Below are positions 33,901-41,301 of a DNA stretch of 64,000 bases, piece after piece. Below the pieces are notes generated by a model. It was not told the origin of the DNA. It saw only the letters and a program-made list of their open reading frames with translations, and made no database searches. This stretch comes from Anaerolineales bacterium. GTDB taxonomy: Bacteria; Chloroflexota; Anaerolineae; 4572-78; J111. The stretch lies in NCBI GenBank assembly GCA_015075405.1, contig JABTUK010000001.1:1798001-1862000 (forward strand), read 5' to 3'. A program made the position numbers and the translations under genes. The first letter of the stretch is position 1, and each line of letters opens with the position of its first letter.

Positions 33901-34009
33901 GCCCTGCCTGGTAGGTAGCGATGGGGTTGGAGACCAACATGGCCTCCAGTTGTTCGCTTGAGAGTCCACACAAAATAGGGGCTTTTTTCAAGATTTCGAT
34001 GTCGAGCAT
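30980..34009 (-). CDS. cNMP-binding domain fused to an S-adenosylhomocysteine-hydrolase-like region
   Basis: 1009 residues. Residues 1-140 form a Crp-type cyclic-nucleotide-binding domain (QMVFDENSVGRDIYIVLAG, GPGESFGEVAVIDKQPREA). Residues 150-360 show no recognised domain. Residues about 350-620 recall the NAD-binding half of AdoHcy hydrolase: YEDGGY (478-483), GVVEVTVAG (514-522), SNARSDIK (543-550) and the Rossmann loop VIGGNGAIGTRVVEQL (585-600). The Asp-Asn pair that follows the lysine in real AdoHcy hydrolases is Glu-Ala here, so hydrolase activity is doubtful. The last 390 residues are unassigned. There is no membrane segment. It is a possible second-messenger-gated dehydrogenase or NAD sensor. 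Confidence 0.72.
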   Translation of the reverse strand: MLDIEILKKAPILCGLSSEQLEAMLVSNPIATYQAGQMVFDENSVGRDIYIVLAGQVAVQVDPAKLGTVEKGSTQTRIIRTFGPGESFGEVAVIDKQPREAAIVATEDNTRLLVLPPHLFDNVLQAQVIMNNITRDLSDKLRGSNTRLIESMLSSYFLTALVEQLTAQTQECNPIIPLQKLMVIRSPENFILSGPNCLLAHLPEKETIEISFFSEPAIMQRLLGPGEPSGAVAFNALFSIIRSGQISERIAERSCRYELQPATDRRSGKLMVWKTIDDHTRPYTLEWQIKGAVYNPETRASSAALFLYIYDDEAASTRSRAGQIIANIAMPVQKYIYDTLPRSQTDAAKFRVIIIHHRSHETARTLRTIQDLGYQIDTFIGIPYGDVNWDYITMLDHASNHNYMSLKLITHPTQPTRYQFDFRQSSFLETRTEKEIAALYGNPAISGDYLAAMQALAEYRLAGALQKCRERGEQLIIYEDGGYIVAKIYEIYKNSQHPRHALVKAAVDDGLIAGVVEVTVAGERKNLQVIEENNGQALLPVLSNARSDIKAVFEAMGVGEAVIHASATSFGRLGLPTFQTRRVAVIGGNGAIGTRVVEQLAALHNSTANVFAVDISDRSFSLEIDPQTLPYAATRLKYRRLPRYQVTESCLPVILDQPYSERVFQPNLPAIGQAIQGFLADSSGYSELAVTSSYPLPDADLQELWHVITQESGYRQVETAALPDDGGMRYLLQKGDTQKTVTLLAAFTVLTFKNVSRPLRNGIDTVIGSTGYPIFSAKNLDDFLARPNPSNRTDELTLISASSKDYEFRKAIDFLNALLRLEVDAAIPAETRLGWFANFYRDNISFLAGEDFTALQTLLTGPISAESLQTWVKAEPALAKAIGLIAGQEARWPVQVADYITQKIRQKVSIRKEIRPDIGSIYHLTVNGQAKRVVLLADGLVVNFFARHEKGVKTEYIDPIVTMQLLSLVKLAQTTIQPGLYKMDLELRPEDLAVFWAAIDDYCCPLKFN

Positions 34010-34230
34010 ACAGCTACACCTCGCTTTTATACTAAGTACACATTAAAATTTCCGTAGGACGGCATCCCTATGCCGTCCGCTGATGCATAGGGATGCGTCA
34101 GCTACGGAATTTTGAAATGCGTTGGGTATAGTTTGGATGGAGGGCTGGAGGATTGGAGGATGGATAAATTTCCAGCCCTCCAATCCTCCACTCTTCCAGG
34201 TTTATGACTGTGGGAGATTATTGAGTCTCA
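34010..34230. repeat. two hairpin elements upstream of the cNMP-domain gene
   Basis: 34045-34115: AAAATTTCCGTAGGACGGC... with the inverted ...CAGCTACGGAATTTT, related to the element at 21930-21995. 34134-34200: GGAGGGCTGGAGGATTGGAGG with CCAGCCCTCCAATCCTCC. No coding sequence is supported. Confidence 0.65.
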
Positions 34231-34608
34231 TTACCCCGTCATTGGCCCATCTACATTAAAAAGCACCGGCCCGCCGCCAAAGCGGACAATCACCAGGGCT
34301 TGTTCACCCTCGGTTGGATTCGATTCGCGGTGGATAGCACCTTTGGGGATATACAGATAATCGCCGGGTTCGGCCAGATAGACATCTTGGCCGCCGGGGC
34401 CACATTCCAGCCGGCAAGCCCCTTTTATGACGTAGGCAATGGTTTCCCACTCTCCGTGATGATGCCAGCCGGAGCGCATGCCCGGTTCGGTTTTGGCAAT
34501 GCCGGCCCACAAATGGTCGGTGTTAATGGCTTCCTCGCGGACCATGCCGGCGGTCTGCGCGGCGGCTAAGGCTCGTTCTGCCTCTCGCACCAGGGTTACG
34601 TTTAACAT
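34231..34608 (-). CDS. cupin_2 domain protein
   Basis: 125-residue single-domain cupin. Motif 1 is GWHHHGEWETIAYVIKG and motif 2 is GDYLYIPKGAIHRE. Together they supply the usual His/Glu metal ligands. The ATG has AAAGGGGG upstream. Such proteins are small dioxygenases, isomerases or ligand-binding proteins. The substrate is unknown. A second cupin gene lies immediately upstream on the same strand. Confidence 0.88.
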   Translation of the reverse strand: MLNVTLVREAERALAAAQTAGMVREEAINTDHLWAGIAKTEPGMRSGWHHHGEWETIAYVIKGACRLECGPGGQDVYLAEPGDYLYIPKGAIHRESNPTEGEQALVIVRFGGGPVLFNVDGPMTG

Positions 34609-34651
34609 GATTAGCCCCCTTTCTGTAGCAAACGGTATTCAATTCAGTTGG

Positions 34652-34704
34652 CATTGGAGTCCAAAGCTTGCTTTGGCTTTTCCAAAGCAAGCTTTGGACT
34701 CCAA
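34652..34704. repeat. inverted repeat GGAGTCCAAAGCTTGCTTTGG
   Basis: GGAGTCCAAAGCTTGCTTTG and CAAAGCAAGCTTTGGACTCC form a hairpin between the two cupin genes. Half-copies occur at 48893-48913 and, in degenerate form, near 30953-30977. Confidence 0.65.
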
Positions 34705-34717
34705 TTTTTTGAAACGC

Positions 34718-35086
34718 TCAAACCTCAAAGAAATCATCCGGCGTCCAGGGTGGGGCGCAAATGACCAGAAATTCCAGGTCTTCGGGCCGGTCGTTGAAAA
34801 CTTGATGCACTTCTCCCGGCAGGATCAGGCAGGATTGCCCCGGCGAAAGCGTAAATTCCTGGCCGTCAATCTGCATCCGGGCCTGGCCTTTGAGAATGTA
34901 GTATGTTTCCTCGAAGACTTTATGGTAATGCCGGGGCGATAACTTGCCTTGCGGCACGACCACGTGGGCCAGACTGTGTTTGGCTGCGCCCCCGGTTTCA
35001 GGCGTGCTGCCGATGAGTTCGTAGATCAATTCGCCCAGGGGGGCCAAAAACGGCTGGTCAATTTCTTCTTTGGTTATCACATGCAT
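34718..35086 (-). CDS. cupin_2 domain protein
   Basis: 122 residues from the ATG at 35086, with AAGGAG 6 nt upstream. The cupin motifs are SPRHYHKVFEETYYILKG and PGQSCLILPGEVHQVFN. The C-terminus (ICAPPWTPDDFFEV) is typical of mannose-6-phosphate-isomerase-like cupins. It shares the strand with the preceding cupin and lipoprotein genes, separated by a hairpin spacer. Confidence 0.88.
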   Translation of the reverse strand: MHVITKEEIDQPFLAPLGELIYELIGSTPETGGAAKHSLAHVVVPQGKLSPRHYHKVFEETYYILKGQARMQIDGQEFTLSPGQSCLILPGEVHQVFNDRPEDLEFLVICAPPWTPDDFFEV

Positions 35087-35135
35087 CGGCGGCTCCTTCG
35101 GTGAGTAAAAAATACGTTCCAATTTTAGATAGCCT

Positions 35136-35558
35136 CTAACTTCTGCCGCCGATGCCGTAGCCCCAATCGCCGCTGTCGCCCGGCTCTGGGCCGGTGAAGG
35201 GGCCGCCGCTCAAACCTTTGCAGTCGCGGATGTCGTTTTCCAGCGAGCCGACGCCAAAGATGCGTTTATCTTCGCCCAGATTAAAGACCAGATTGATCGA
35301 GCGGCCAATCGCCTGCCCGGTGACTTCGATTAAAGCGCCGTCGTTGGCGGTCAATTCCCCGGTCAGGTTGCCGGCGGCGTCTACCTGTAAAGATAAAGGG
35401 CCAACCAGCGACAGGCCGGCGCTCGGCCCTTGATAAATCGTGGCCTCAAAGTCGCCGGTACATTGAATGGTCTCGGCCACCGCCGAGGCTGCGCCGCAGC
35501 CGGTCAATCCCAGGACAAGTATAACCAAGCCGATGCTACCCAATAGAGTTCGTAACAT
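35136..35558 (-). CDS. small lipoprotein of unknown function
   Basis: 140 residues from the ATG at 35558 (AAGGAG 7 nt upstream). Upstream in-frame codons belong to a repeat spacer. The lipobox is LGLTGCG with Cys at about residue 21. The mature part is a beta-rich domain with ECxG-like disulphide candidates (QCTGDFEA, RDCKGLSGG) and a glycine-rich end, GDWGYGIGGRS. It resembles small exported beta-sandwich proteins, but I cannot name a family. Confidence 0.72.
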   Translation of the reverse strand: MLRTLLGSIGLVILVLGLTGCGAASAVAETIQCTGDFEATIYQGPSAGLSLVGPLSLQVDAAGNLTGELTANDGALIEVTGQAIGRSINLVFNLGEDKRIFGVGSLENDIRDCKGLSGGPFTGPEPGDSGDWGYGIGGRS

Positions 35559-35579
35559 GTGTTGACTCCTTTGAAAATA

Positions 35580-35645
35580 GACTGGGGACAGGAGACCGGA
35601 GACCGGAGATAAATGCCAGGTCAGCGGTCCCCGGTCTTCGGTCAT
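35580..35645. repeat. hairpin of GGAGACC words
   Basis: GGGGACAGGAGACCGGAGACCGG and GGTCCCCGGTCTTCGGTC arms lie in the spacer between the lipoprotein and DedA genes. Confidence 0.6.
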
Positions 35646-35736
35646 AATCGGGAAAATTTTCATCGTTGGTGGTGTGCCACAGCTTTGTGGGCGCTCCTTG
35701 AAAAAGATTTGCCCCCATTCTAGCCGCATGTGCTGC

Positions 35737-36480
35737 TCACTTTCCAGCCCAAAAAGTGCTCACTTTTTGCTCATTTTGGCCGGTGTGGGCCAGGGCAGCC
35801 AGGGCCAGGCAGGCCGGGCAGGCGGCTTCGGTCCAGGCGTGCAGCCGGTCCAGGGTTGACTCTTCCGGTTGCTGGCCTGACTTGCGGCGGCGCAAAAACA
35901 GCCAGCCCAGCAGTCCCAGAACGGCCAATCCCACCAGCACCGGCAGCAGCGGCAGATTGATTCCTTCCAGTAGTTCGGTGGCCGAGGGGCCAACCAGGTA
36001 GCCCAGAGCAATGTGCCAGGCATAAAAAATACCGCTGCCGCCCAGCATGGCCGGGGCAAACACGGGATAAGCCAGTCGAGCCAGGCCCGCGGCCGGGGTG
36101 ATGCCGGCCCGCGCGCCCGGAATATTCAAGCCAAAGAAGACAGCCGTCGCGCCGCGACGTTGCAGCAAGGCCATGGCCCGGTCCAACCGTTCACGGGTCA
36201 AGCCGATAAAACGGCCCAGGCGATAAATTACCTCTCGCCCGGCGCTGCGGGCAATCAAAAATTGGATGGAACCACCCACCAGAATGACCCCCAAAATCCC
36301 CAGCGTCAAGGCCAGCAGACCATAATCGCCGGTAGCCGCCTGTACCCCGGCGGTAATCATAATCAAGTCGGACGGGATTGGCACGGGCACGCCGATTTCT
36401 TTAAGCAGCATTATCACCAGGATGGCAAACAGGCCGTAAGTGGCTAAAAAATCGCCAAAAAATGTTGAGACAGATTCCAT
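35737..36480 (-). CDS. DedA/SNARE-associated (VTT) membrane protein
   Basis: 247 residues from the ATG at 36480 (GGAGGA 7 nt upstream). The DedA core has the family features EIGVPVPIPSDLIMITAG and RRGATAVFFGLNIPGARAGITPAAG, with five to six membrane helices. DedA proteins help maintain membrane potential and lipid flipping. The C-terminal 40 residues are unusual: a Cys-containing helix and an end (QKVSTFWAGK) encoded by a 42-bp sequence that also occurs at 43555-43596, so a repeat has supplied the stop region. Confidence 0.88.
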   Translation of the reverse strand: MESVSTFFGDFLATYGLFAILVIMLLKEIGVPVPIPSDLIMITAGVQAATGDYGLLALTLGILGVILVGGSIQFLIARSAGREVIYRLGRFIGLTRERLDRAMALLQRRGATAVFFGLNIPGARAGITPAAGLARLAYPVFAPAMLGGSGIFYAWHIALGYLVGPSATELLEGINLPLLPVLVGLAVLGLLGWLFLRRRKSGQQPEESTLDRLHAWTEAACPACLALAALAHTGQNEQKVSTFWAGK

Positions 36481-36498
36481 AGATTTATCCTCCAAGTG

Positions 36499-37338
36499 TT
36501 AGTCCGGCCATCGGGTTAAAACATGTTCTACTGCGGGATGCACTTCGGTTCGCAAGCGCAACGCCAATTGTTCGTCCGGCAGCTTTTCATTCGACTGAAT
36601 CAGCATTTGCCAGAGGCGTTGCAGCGTTTCCACTCCCCCGGCATCGAAAATGCGCCGGGCCGCCAGGTGAAGTTGGCATAGATACCAGACGAAGTTCGGT
36701 GGTTCCATATCCGCATACAAGCGTTCAAAATCGTCCAGGGTTTTATACGAGAGGTGAGCCACACCTCCGGCCATAATAGTTTTGGGGAAGGTTTCTAGGC
36801 GTGGTAGTTGCTCAGGCTCTTCGATGGCAGCATAGGCGTGCAGGCAAAGCTGGCAGAACAGTTCGACCAGCCAGCGGCGCGGCAAGTTGAAGTCAAAGGT
36901 ACCGGCCGCTTGATCGAGATAGAGATGGCCCATTTCATGCACTGCCAGCAAATTCATGTAGGCGGCCAGGTCAATGGAGCCGTCTGGCTGACCATAAGCC
37001 ACCTGCATCGCTTGAGCCACTGCCGGTGAAAGGTCTGCCAACGGCGGCGTGATCATTGTCCAAAGCTCACTGTTTTGGCCCGCAACGACAAGCGTGCGCT
37101 GATCAATCGTTTGAGGGACGCCGTACATGGGCGAGCCGGTACATTCTTGCCAGTGTTCGGGGGCAAGCACCAGGACACAAATCTCCGCTTCAAACTTAAG
37201 AGTCGGGCTAAGAAATTGGCAGGCTCTCTGGCAGCGGTTGGCAAATTCCCGCGCTCTCTGCTCTGTGTTCGGACTGAAGTAGAGGGTAACGTAAGGCCCT
37301 GGTAACTCAACCAGATTGGGGTACAATTTTGGGGACAT
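36499..37338 (-). CDS. putative zinc metallopeptidase (HExxH)
   Basis: 279 residues, cytoplasmic (no signal peptide). The motif VHEMGHLYLDQ places HExxH at residues 134-138. Glu159 in RWLVELF, 21 residues after the second His, is a fitting third ligand for a gluzincin-type site. The N-terminal part has PYVTLYFSPNTEQRAREFAN. I do not recognise the exact family. GGAGAG precedes its ATG. It follows the DedA gene closely on the same strand (19 bp). Confidence 0.75.
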   Translation of the reverse strand: MSPKLYPNLVELPGPYVTLYFSPNTEQRAREFANRCQRACQFLSPTLKFEAEICVLVLAPEHWQECTGSPMYGVPQTIDQRTLVVAGQNSELWTMITPPLADLSPAVAQAMQVAYGQPDGSIDLAAYMNLLAVHEMGHLYLDQAAGTFDFNLPRRWLVELFCQLCLHAYAAIEEPEQLPRLETFPKTIMAGGVAHLSYKTLDDFERLYADMEPPNFVWYLCQLHLAARRIFDAGGVETLQRLWQMLIQSNEKLPDEQLALRLRTEVHPAVEHVLTRWPD

Positions 37339-37471
37339 GCAAACTCTCCTAAAAATAATCTGCAGATTACACAGATTTCGCAGATAAAGATTAAAAATCT
37401 GTGTGCCTCGCGTTGACGGCCTACATTAGTTAGAAAGTCTCCTCTTTCTGCGCAATTTTTCGTTGATAGCT

Positions 37472-37939
37472 TTAATCTCCAATCTCTAATCTCGTTTCTT
37501 TTTGGAGAATAGCCTCAACCAACGCTTTGAGTTTTTGCAGGGCTTGTTCCGATTGCTGGTGCATCAACTTTTCCAACAGGTCCGGCTCAGCCACACTGGC
37601 GCCGAAATCTTCGGGGTGAAATTCCAGTTCGCGCTTAAATTCGGTGGTCGAGCCGCTGGCTTGAAACGAATAGCTGATTTTGATGCGCCCGCTTTCCATC
37701 AGCAGGACCACCCGCGCCGGGCGAGTGTGCTCCACCACCGTCCAGTTGCCTTCATAGGTCTTTCCCCCGATAACGGCCCGCTCGCGGATTTTGTCGCCCT
37801 GAAGCATAGGCCGCTCGGTTACGCCGCCGACGCCGGTGGTGGCCGGGTGCCACTGCGGCCAAAAGCGGGTGGTCGAGGCCAAATCAAAAACGGCTTCCAG
37901 GGGGCCGTGGATTTGAATGGTGTTGGTGACTTGAGCCAT
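37472..37939 (-). CDS. SRPBCC (START/Bet v1-like) family protein
   Basis: 155 residues from the ATG at 37939 (AGGAAC 6 nt upstream). Helix-grip fold: VTNTIQIHGPLEAVFDLASTTRFWPQWHPATTGV at the N-terminus and the long C-terminal helix EKLMHQQSEQALQKLKALVEA. Members bind hydrophobic ligands (polyketide cyclase_2 group). It is part of the cluster of small ligand-binding or cyclase proteins on this strand. Confidence 0.85.
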   Translation of the reverse strand: MAQVTNTIQIHGPLEAVFDLASTTRFWPQWHPATTGVGGVTERPMLQGDKIRERAVIGGKTYEGNWTVVEHTRPARVVLLMESGRIKISYSFQASGSTTEFKRELEFHPEDFGASVAEPDLLEKLMHQQSEQALQKLKALVEAILQKETRLEIGD

Positions 37940-37960
37940 AGATTTGTTCCTGAAAAGAGG

Positions 37961-38025
37961 CGATGAGGCGTGAGGCGAGGACGCGAGGAGGCGAAAATTC
38001 TCCTCGCGTCCTCGCCTCACTTTTA
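37961..38025. repeat. hairpin of GAGGCGAGGA words
   Basis: GAGGCGTGAGGCGAGGACGCG and CGCGTCCTCGCCTCAC arms. The same word theme forms the in-frame insert in glnE at 56908-56985. The right arm reaches the stop region of the acetyltransferase gene. Confidence 0.75.
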
Positions 38026-38901
38026 TCCATTGCGCCATAAATAGCGGTTGATACGGGTCTCACTGAGGCGAAAGCCGATGCGTTGATAGGCATGAACGCC
38101 CATTTCGGTGGCAAACAGCACGGCGTAGCGATAACCCATATCGCGGGCTTCGAGCAGCGGCTTGAGGGTAATCGCTCCGCCGATACCCTTCCCTCGCGCC
38201 GAGGGTACAGTGGCTACGGCATATACACTGGCCACCCCGCCGCCGTTGAAGAGCATATTGGTGGCAACCGCCTGGCCGTCTAAATAGCCCACATACATCT
38301 GCCAGGGAGTGCGGCCAATCCCCAACTGCCGGGTCGCATCTACCCAGGCCTGACCGGCCCATTCGGGGATTTCGTAACTTTCCACAAAGACGCGTTTGAA
38401 ATCCTCCAACGCGGCTTCAGCTTGCACTGCTTCAATGGTGAAGCCGGGCGGAACCTGCTTGAGAGCAGCCTCGTTCATGTCGCGCAAATCGGCGACCATA
38501 CCCGGCGCGCCCAGGGCGGTTTGTTTGATACCCTTCGCCAGCGCCTCCATCTGTCCTTCCATGGAGAGCAAGCCGCGGGCCATCAGCCGCTCGCCCAAAT
38601 CGTCCGGGGTTGTGCCCGGCCCGGTCCACCAGAACAGAAACGGCGCGTTGCGGTTTTTGAACCAGGCCAGGGTTTCGTCAATGGCCTCATCCGCTTCAGC
38701 GGCAGTCAGACGGGTACGCCAGACTCCTTTGAACATCGGGTTGGTGGGAAAGGCCAGGTGGCGGCTCAACTTGTTACCTTCGTCAATCTCGCTACCGGGC
38801 AAGGTTGCGGCCATAGCCCGGAACAGGTCGAACAGGTTTTCTTCGACGGCTGCGGCCAGTTCGGCCTCAGAGGGATGGGTGAGGATATTTTTGGTTTCCA
38901 T
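38023..38901 (-). CDS. GNAT-family N-acetyltransferase
   Basis: 292 residues. The acetyl-CoA-binding signature VATVPSARGKGIGGAITLKPLLEA (motif A, about 225-248) is clear, followed by GVHAYQRIGFRLSETRINRYLW. The N-terminal half is a second, degenerate GNAT-like region (DEAIDETLAWFKNRNAPFLFWW). The acceptor substrate is unknown. It is in the same strand cluster as the SnoaL-like genes. Confidence 0.9.
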   Translation of the reverse strand: METKNILTHPSEAELAAAVEENLFDLFRAMAATLPGSEIDEGNKLSRHLAFPTNPMFKGVWRTRLTAAEADEAIDETLAWFKNRNAPFLFWWTGPGTTPDDLGERLMARGLLSMEGQMEALAKGIKQTALGAPGMVADLRDMNEAALKQVPPGFTIEAVQAEAALEDFKRVFVESYEIPEWAGQAWVDATRQLGIGRTPWQMYVGYLDGQAVATNMLFNGGGVASVYAVATVPSARGKGIGGAITLKPLLEARDMGYRYAVLFATEMGVHAYQRIGFRLSETRINRYLWRNG

Positions 38902-38940
38902 TTTTTAATCTCCAACTCGGACAGGGCCTCAGTAACCGTA

Positions 38941-39354
38941 TCAGGTGGGGATATCCTCGCCAAAGTTTTCCTCATTGGAAACCCCAACCGAGCCGTGCCA
39001 CTGCACCACTTTCCATTCTCCATCCTCTTGATGGTAGACAATGGTCAAGCGAATAGGAAATTCGCTGCCGTCGGGCATGCGAAGCGCAGCCTGAGTGGCA
39101 GCCCAGCCCACATTGCCCTCCACGTAAGCCTGGGGATTGGCCCCCACGATAGACAACCCCTGCATCGCTTCTGACTGGGCCTTGAAGACGTCGGTAATGG
39201 TCTCATAACCTTCCCACCATTCGCTGGGGTCTGTGCCAATAGCCAGCACCCCCTCTTGCTGGGCAACGCGGCGGGTAAAAAACCCGAGACCCTCACCGGC
39301 AAAGGCTTCCAGGCCGCGCAAGGTGAGTTGTTTCAATTCATCTGATGCTTTCAT
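38941..39354 (-). CDS. SnoaL/NTF2-like domain protein
   Basis: 137 residues, GGAGG before the ATG. NTF2-like fold with DELKQLTLRGLEAFAGEG, TDPSEWWEGYETITDVFKAQ and an end that fits a SnoaL_3-type protein (RLTIVYHQEDGEWKVVQWHGS). It differs from the LGxIPxPGQ group around it and is probably a separate subfamily in the same cluster. Confidence 0.8.
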   Translation of the reverse strand: MKASDELKQLTLRGLEAFAGEGLGFFTRRVAQQEGVLAIGTDPSEWWEGYETITDVFKAQSEAMQGLSIVGANPQAYVEGNVGWAATQAALRMPDGSEFPIRLTIVYHQEDGEWKVVQWHGSVGVSNEENFGEDIPT

Positions 39355-39470
39355 TTTTTAACCTCCAAAGACTAAAGTTTCAACATTTCATAATTTTTGA
39401 TGTTCAAATCTGGTAGTGTTCTCTCGCAGCGGGGCTTGTCCTCGCTGCTCCAATGACCAAATTTGACCTA

Positions 39471-39887
39471 TTACGCCGGGGTTGGGATAGCGCCGATTTG
39501 CTGCATCAGGCCCATGATGTCAAATGCTTCTTGAAATTCTGCGACCTTGCCATCAACGATGCGTAAAATGCCCATCCCTGAAACCGCTATCTGTTTTCCA
39601 GAGGCCGGAACACCCTCGAAGTTGCCGGTGTGGGTTGCCCGCATGGTAAAACAAACTGCTACTTTGTCGCCTTCGGCGATGGTTTCCTCAACGGTTTGCT
39701 CAATGTCGGGGAAGGCGGCCCAGAACATAGCCCCCATTCCTTCGTGTTCGGCGGCGGTGATAGGTGGTCCCCCGTTTAGGCTGAAGGTGTAATTGGGGGC
39801 GGTCAGCGTCGCGGATAGTTTTCCCTTGAGCCGATCTTGTTCCTTATAAAAATTAATAGCGATGGCTTTGTTTGTTTCTGTTGACAT
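39471..39887 (-). CDS. SnoaL-like ester cyclase-family protein
   Basis: 138 residues from the ATG at 39887 (AAAGGAAA upstream). Motifs: ETNKAIAINFYKEQDRLKG, PPITAAEHEGMGAMFWAAFPDIEQTVEETIAEGDKVAVCFTMRATHTGNFEGVPASG with the terminal MQQIGAIPTPA. It is one of the tandem paralogues of this cluster, and the active-site pocket residues His/Asp of the family appear intact. Confidence 0.85.
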   Translation of the reverse strand: MSTETNKAIAINFYKEQDRLKGKLSATLTAPNYTFSLNGGPPITAAEHEGMGAMFWAAFPDIEQTVEETIAEGDKVAVCFTMRATHTGNFEGVPASGKQIAVSGMGILRIVDGKVAEFQEAFDIMGLMQQIGAIPTPA

Positions 39888-39975
39888 AAGTTGTTTCCTT
39901 TCTATTTTTATAGTTCCCGGCCAGCCTGCTCTGACCAAGGGATTAATTTGACTGCTGTAGGTTGGCATAAATAAA

Positions 39976-40182
39976 CTATCCCTGCCCCGGTGCGGGCGCG
40001 ACTCCGAGTTGCTGCATCAAGCCCAGCATGTCCATTTGGACCCAATTTTCCACTGCTTGACCATTTTCGATGCGCCACAGATCGCTGTAGGTAACGCTGA
40101 CCGATTTTCCGGTGGCCGGGATGCCCATGAAATCGCCCTGGTGAGTGCCGCGCCACATACCTCGGGTTGCTACTTTATCCCC
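39976..40182 (-). pseudogene. 5'-truncated SnoaL-like gene (C-terminal half only)
   Basis: About 68 codons remain, starting at GDKVATRGMWRGTHQGDFMG and running through the family end LGVAPAPGQG. The missing N-terminal half of about 70 codons is replaced directly by a palindrome (40193-40226). The closest full-length relative in the window is the gene at 41424-41846, which has GDKVATRITSRGTHQGELMG at the same place. No ribosome binding site precedes the remnant. Confidence 0.8.
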
Positions 40183-40192
40183 TTTTGTATAA

Positions 40193-40226
40193 AGACCCTA
40201 CAGGGTTTTCAAAACCTGTAGGGTCT
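40193..40226. repeat. perfect palindrome AGACCCTACAGG...CCTGTAGGGTCT
   Basis: A 12-bp perfect inverted repeat with a 10-bp loop (GTTTTCAAAA, itself able to extend the pairing) marks the breakpoint of the truncated SnoaL gene and precedes the stop of the DinB gene. Confidence 0.75.
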
Positions 40227-40232
40227 GCTTCA

Positions 40233-40763
40233 CTAAAACGGATATCCTTGCAAGCCTTGCAAGCCTTTCAGGCAGGCAATCTCGCCGGTGTGGGTGTGAA
40301 TATTAAAGACCAGAGTGCTTAAAAACGAACCGACGGTTTGCTGGCCCAGGCCCACCGCCGAGAGATCAAGCGGGCGGTTCAAATCCTCGTCGGAAAGGGA
40401 GGCCAGGTAACTATCGGTGGCTCCGTAAACGGCCTGGGCATAACCTCGCAGCGTGTCTAAGTCAACCCGCACCCGGCTGGCCCACTCATTCCAGGGGGGA
40501 GCTTGGGGCGGCATTTCGCTCAAGCCGATTTTGCCCTCCCAATCCGAAGCCATTAAAGGCGGCGTTCCCTTCAGGAGCATGTTGATCAAGCCATCTTCTG
40601 AGATAACAACATGGGCATAATTGGCCCCCAGAGGCTGGGCTTTGCCCGGCGGCGTCCAGTGAGCGTGCTCGGCGGCGACGCCTTGCACTGTGCCTTCCAA
40701 AAATTGATGCCCCATCTGAAACTGCTGGCGGAGCAACGAAACGGCATTATTTTGTATTGACAT
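40233..40763 (-). CDS. DinB/YfiT-like four-helix metal-binding protein
   Basis: 176 residues, AGGGGGT before the ATG. DinB superfamily: FLEGTVQGVAAEHAHWTPPG, ANYAHVVISEDGLINMLL and the C-terminal HTHTGEIACLKG provide the three-histidine metal site. The family includes thiol-dependent transferases and epoxide- or resistance-type enzymes. It is nested among the SnoaL-like genes on the same strand. Confidence 0.85.
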   Translation of the reverse strand: MSIQNNAVSLLRQQFQMGHQFLEGTVQGVAAEHAHWTPPGKAQPLGANYAHVVISEDGLINMLLKGTPPLMASDWEGKIGLSEMPPQAPPWNEWASRVRVDLDTLRGYAQAVYGATDSYLASLSDEDLNRPLDLSAVGLGQQTVGSFLSTLVFNIHTHTGEIACLKGLQGLQGYPF

Positions 40764-40784
40764 AATAGTACCCCCTAAAAATAG

Positions 40785-40866
40785 CTGATAGTGAACGGTT
40801 ATCAGTCATCAAAAATCAATGGACAGTAAACAGTCTAATTGATTACTGGACACTGTTCACTGATTT
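40785..40866. repeat. hairpin of AGTGAACAGT/ACAGTAAACAGT words
   Basis: GATAGTGAACGGTTATCAGTC and GACAGTAAACAGTC face TTACTGGACACTGTTCACTGAT. The vocabulary is the same as at 21717-21750 and 41390-41410. Confidence 0.6.
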
Positions 40867-40878
40867 CTTTTCATTCGC

Positions 40879-41301
40879 CTACTGCCCCGGCGTAGGGATG
40901 ACACCCAGTTGTTGCAGCATCCCCAGGGCATCCCAGTTTGTTCGCTGTTCGGTCACTTGACCATTGGTGATGGTGAGGATGCTAATGCCGGTCACGGTGG
41001 CCTGCTTGCCGGTGGGGGGCATGCCCATCAAGGGGCCGGTGTTGGTTCCGTGCGCGGTCCAACGCCCAACCACTTTGTCGCCTTCAATCATCAGGTCGTC
41101 AAGCGTCATGCGGATGTCGGGATAGGCGGTACGGTAGGTGGTGATAAGTTGTTTGTAACCTGCCGGGCCGGCCGGCAGGGGCGGCGTGCTGGGGTCATGA
41201 TTGGTAAAGTTGGCCGCCACCAGTTCGTCTGCGGGGGCCAGATTGCCGGTGTTGAAGCTTTCGGCCAGAAAATAATGCGCAATCGTTTTAAGGTCTGTCA
41301 T
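40879..41301 (-). CDS. SnoaL-like ester cyclase-family protein
   Basis: 140 residues, AAGGAG before the ATG. Motifs: DLKTIAHYFLAESFNTGN, ANFTNHDPSTPPLPAGPAGYKQLITTYRTAYPDIRMTLDD, MGMPPTGKQATVTGISI and the end MLQQLGVIPTPGQ. A full-length paralogue with intact pocket residues. Confidence 0.87.
   Translation of the reverse strand: MTDLKTIAHYFLAESFNTGNLAPADELVAANFTNHDPSTPPLPAGPAGYKQLITTYRTAYPDIRMTLDDLMIEGDKVVGRWTAHGTNTGPLMGMPPTGKQATVTGISILTITNGQVTEQRTNWDALGMLQQLGVIPTPGQ

Noticed and set aside
39908..40156. 82-codon frame overlapping the truncated SnoaL gene
   Set aside because: A different frame in the same DNA; the frame at 39976-40182 matches the paralogues.
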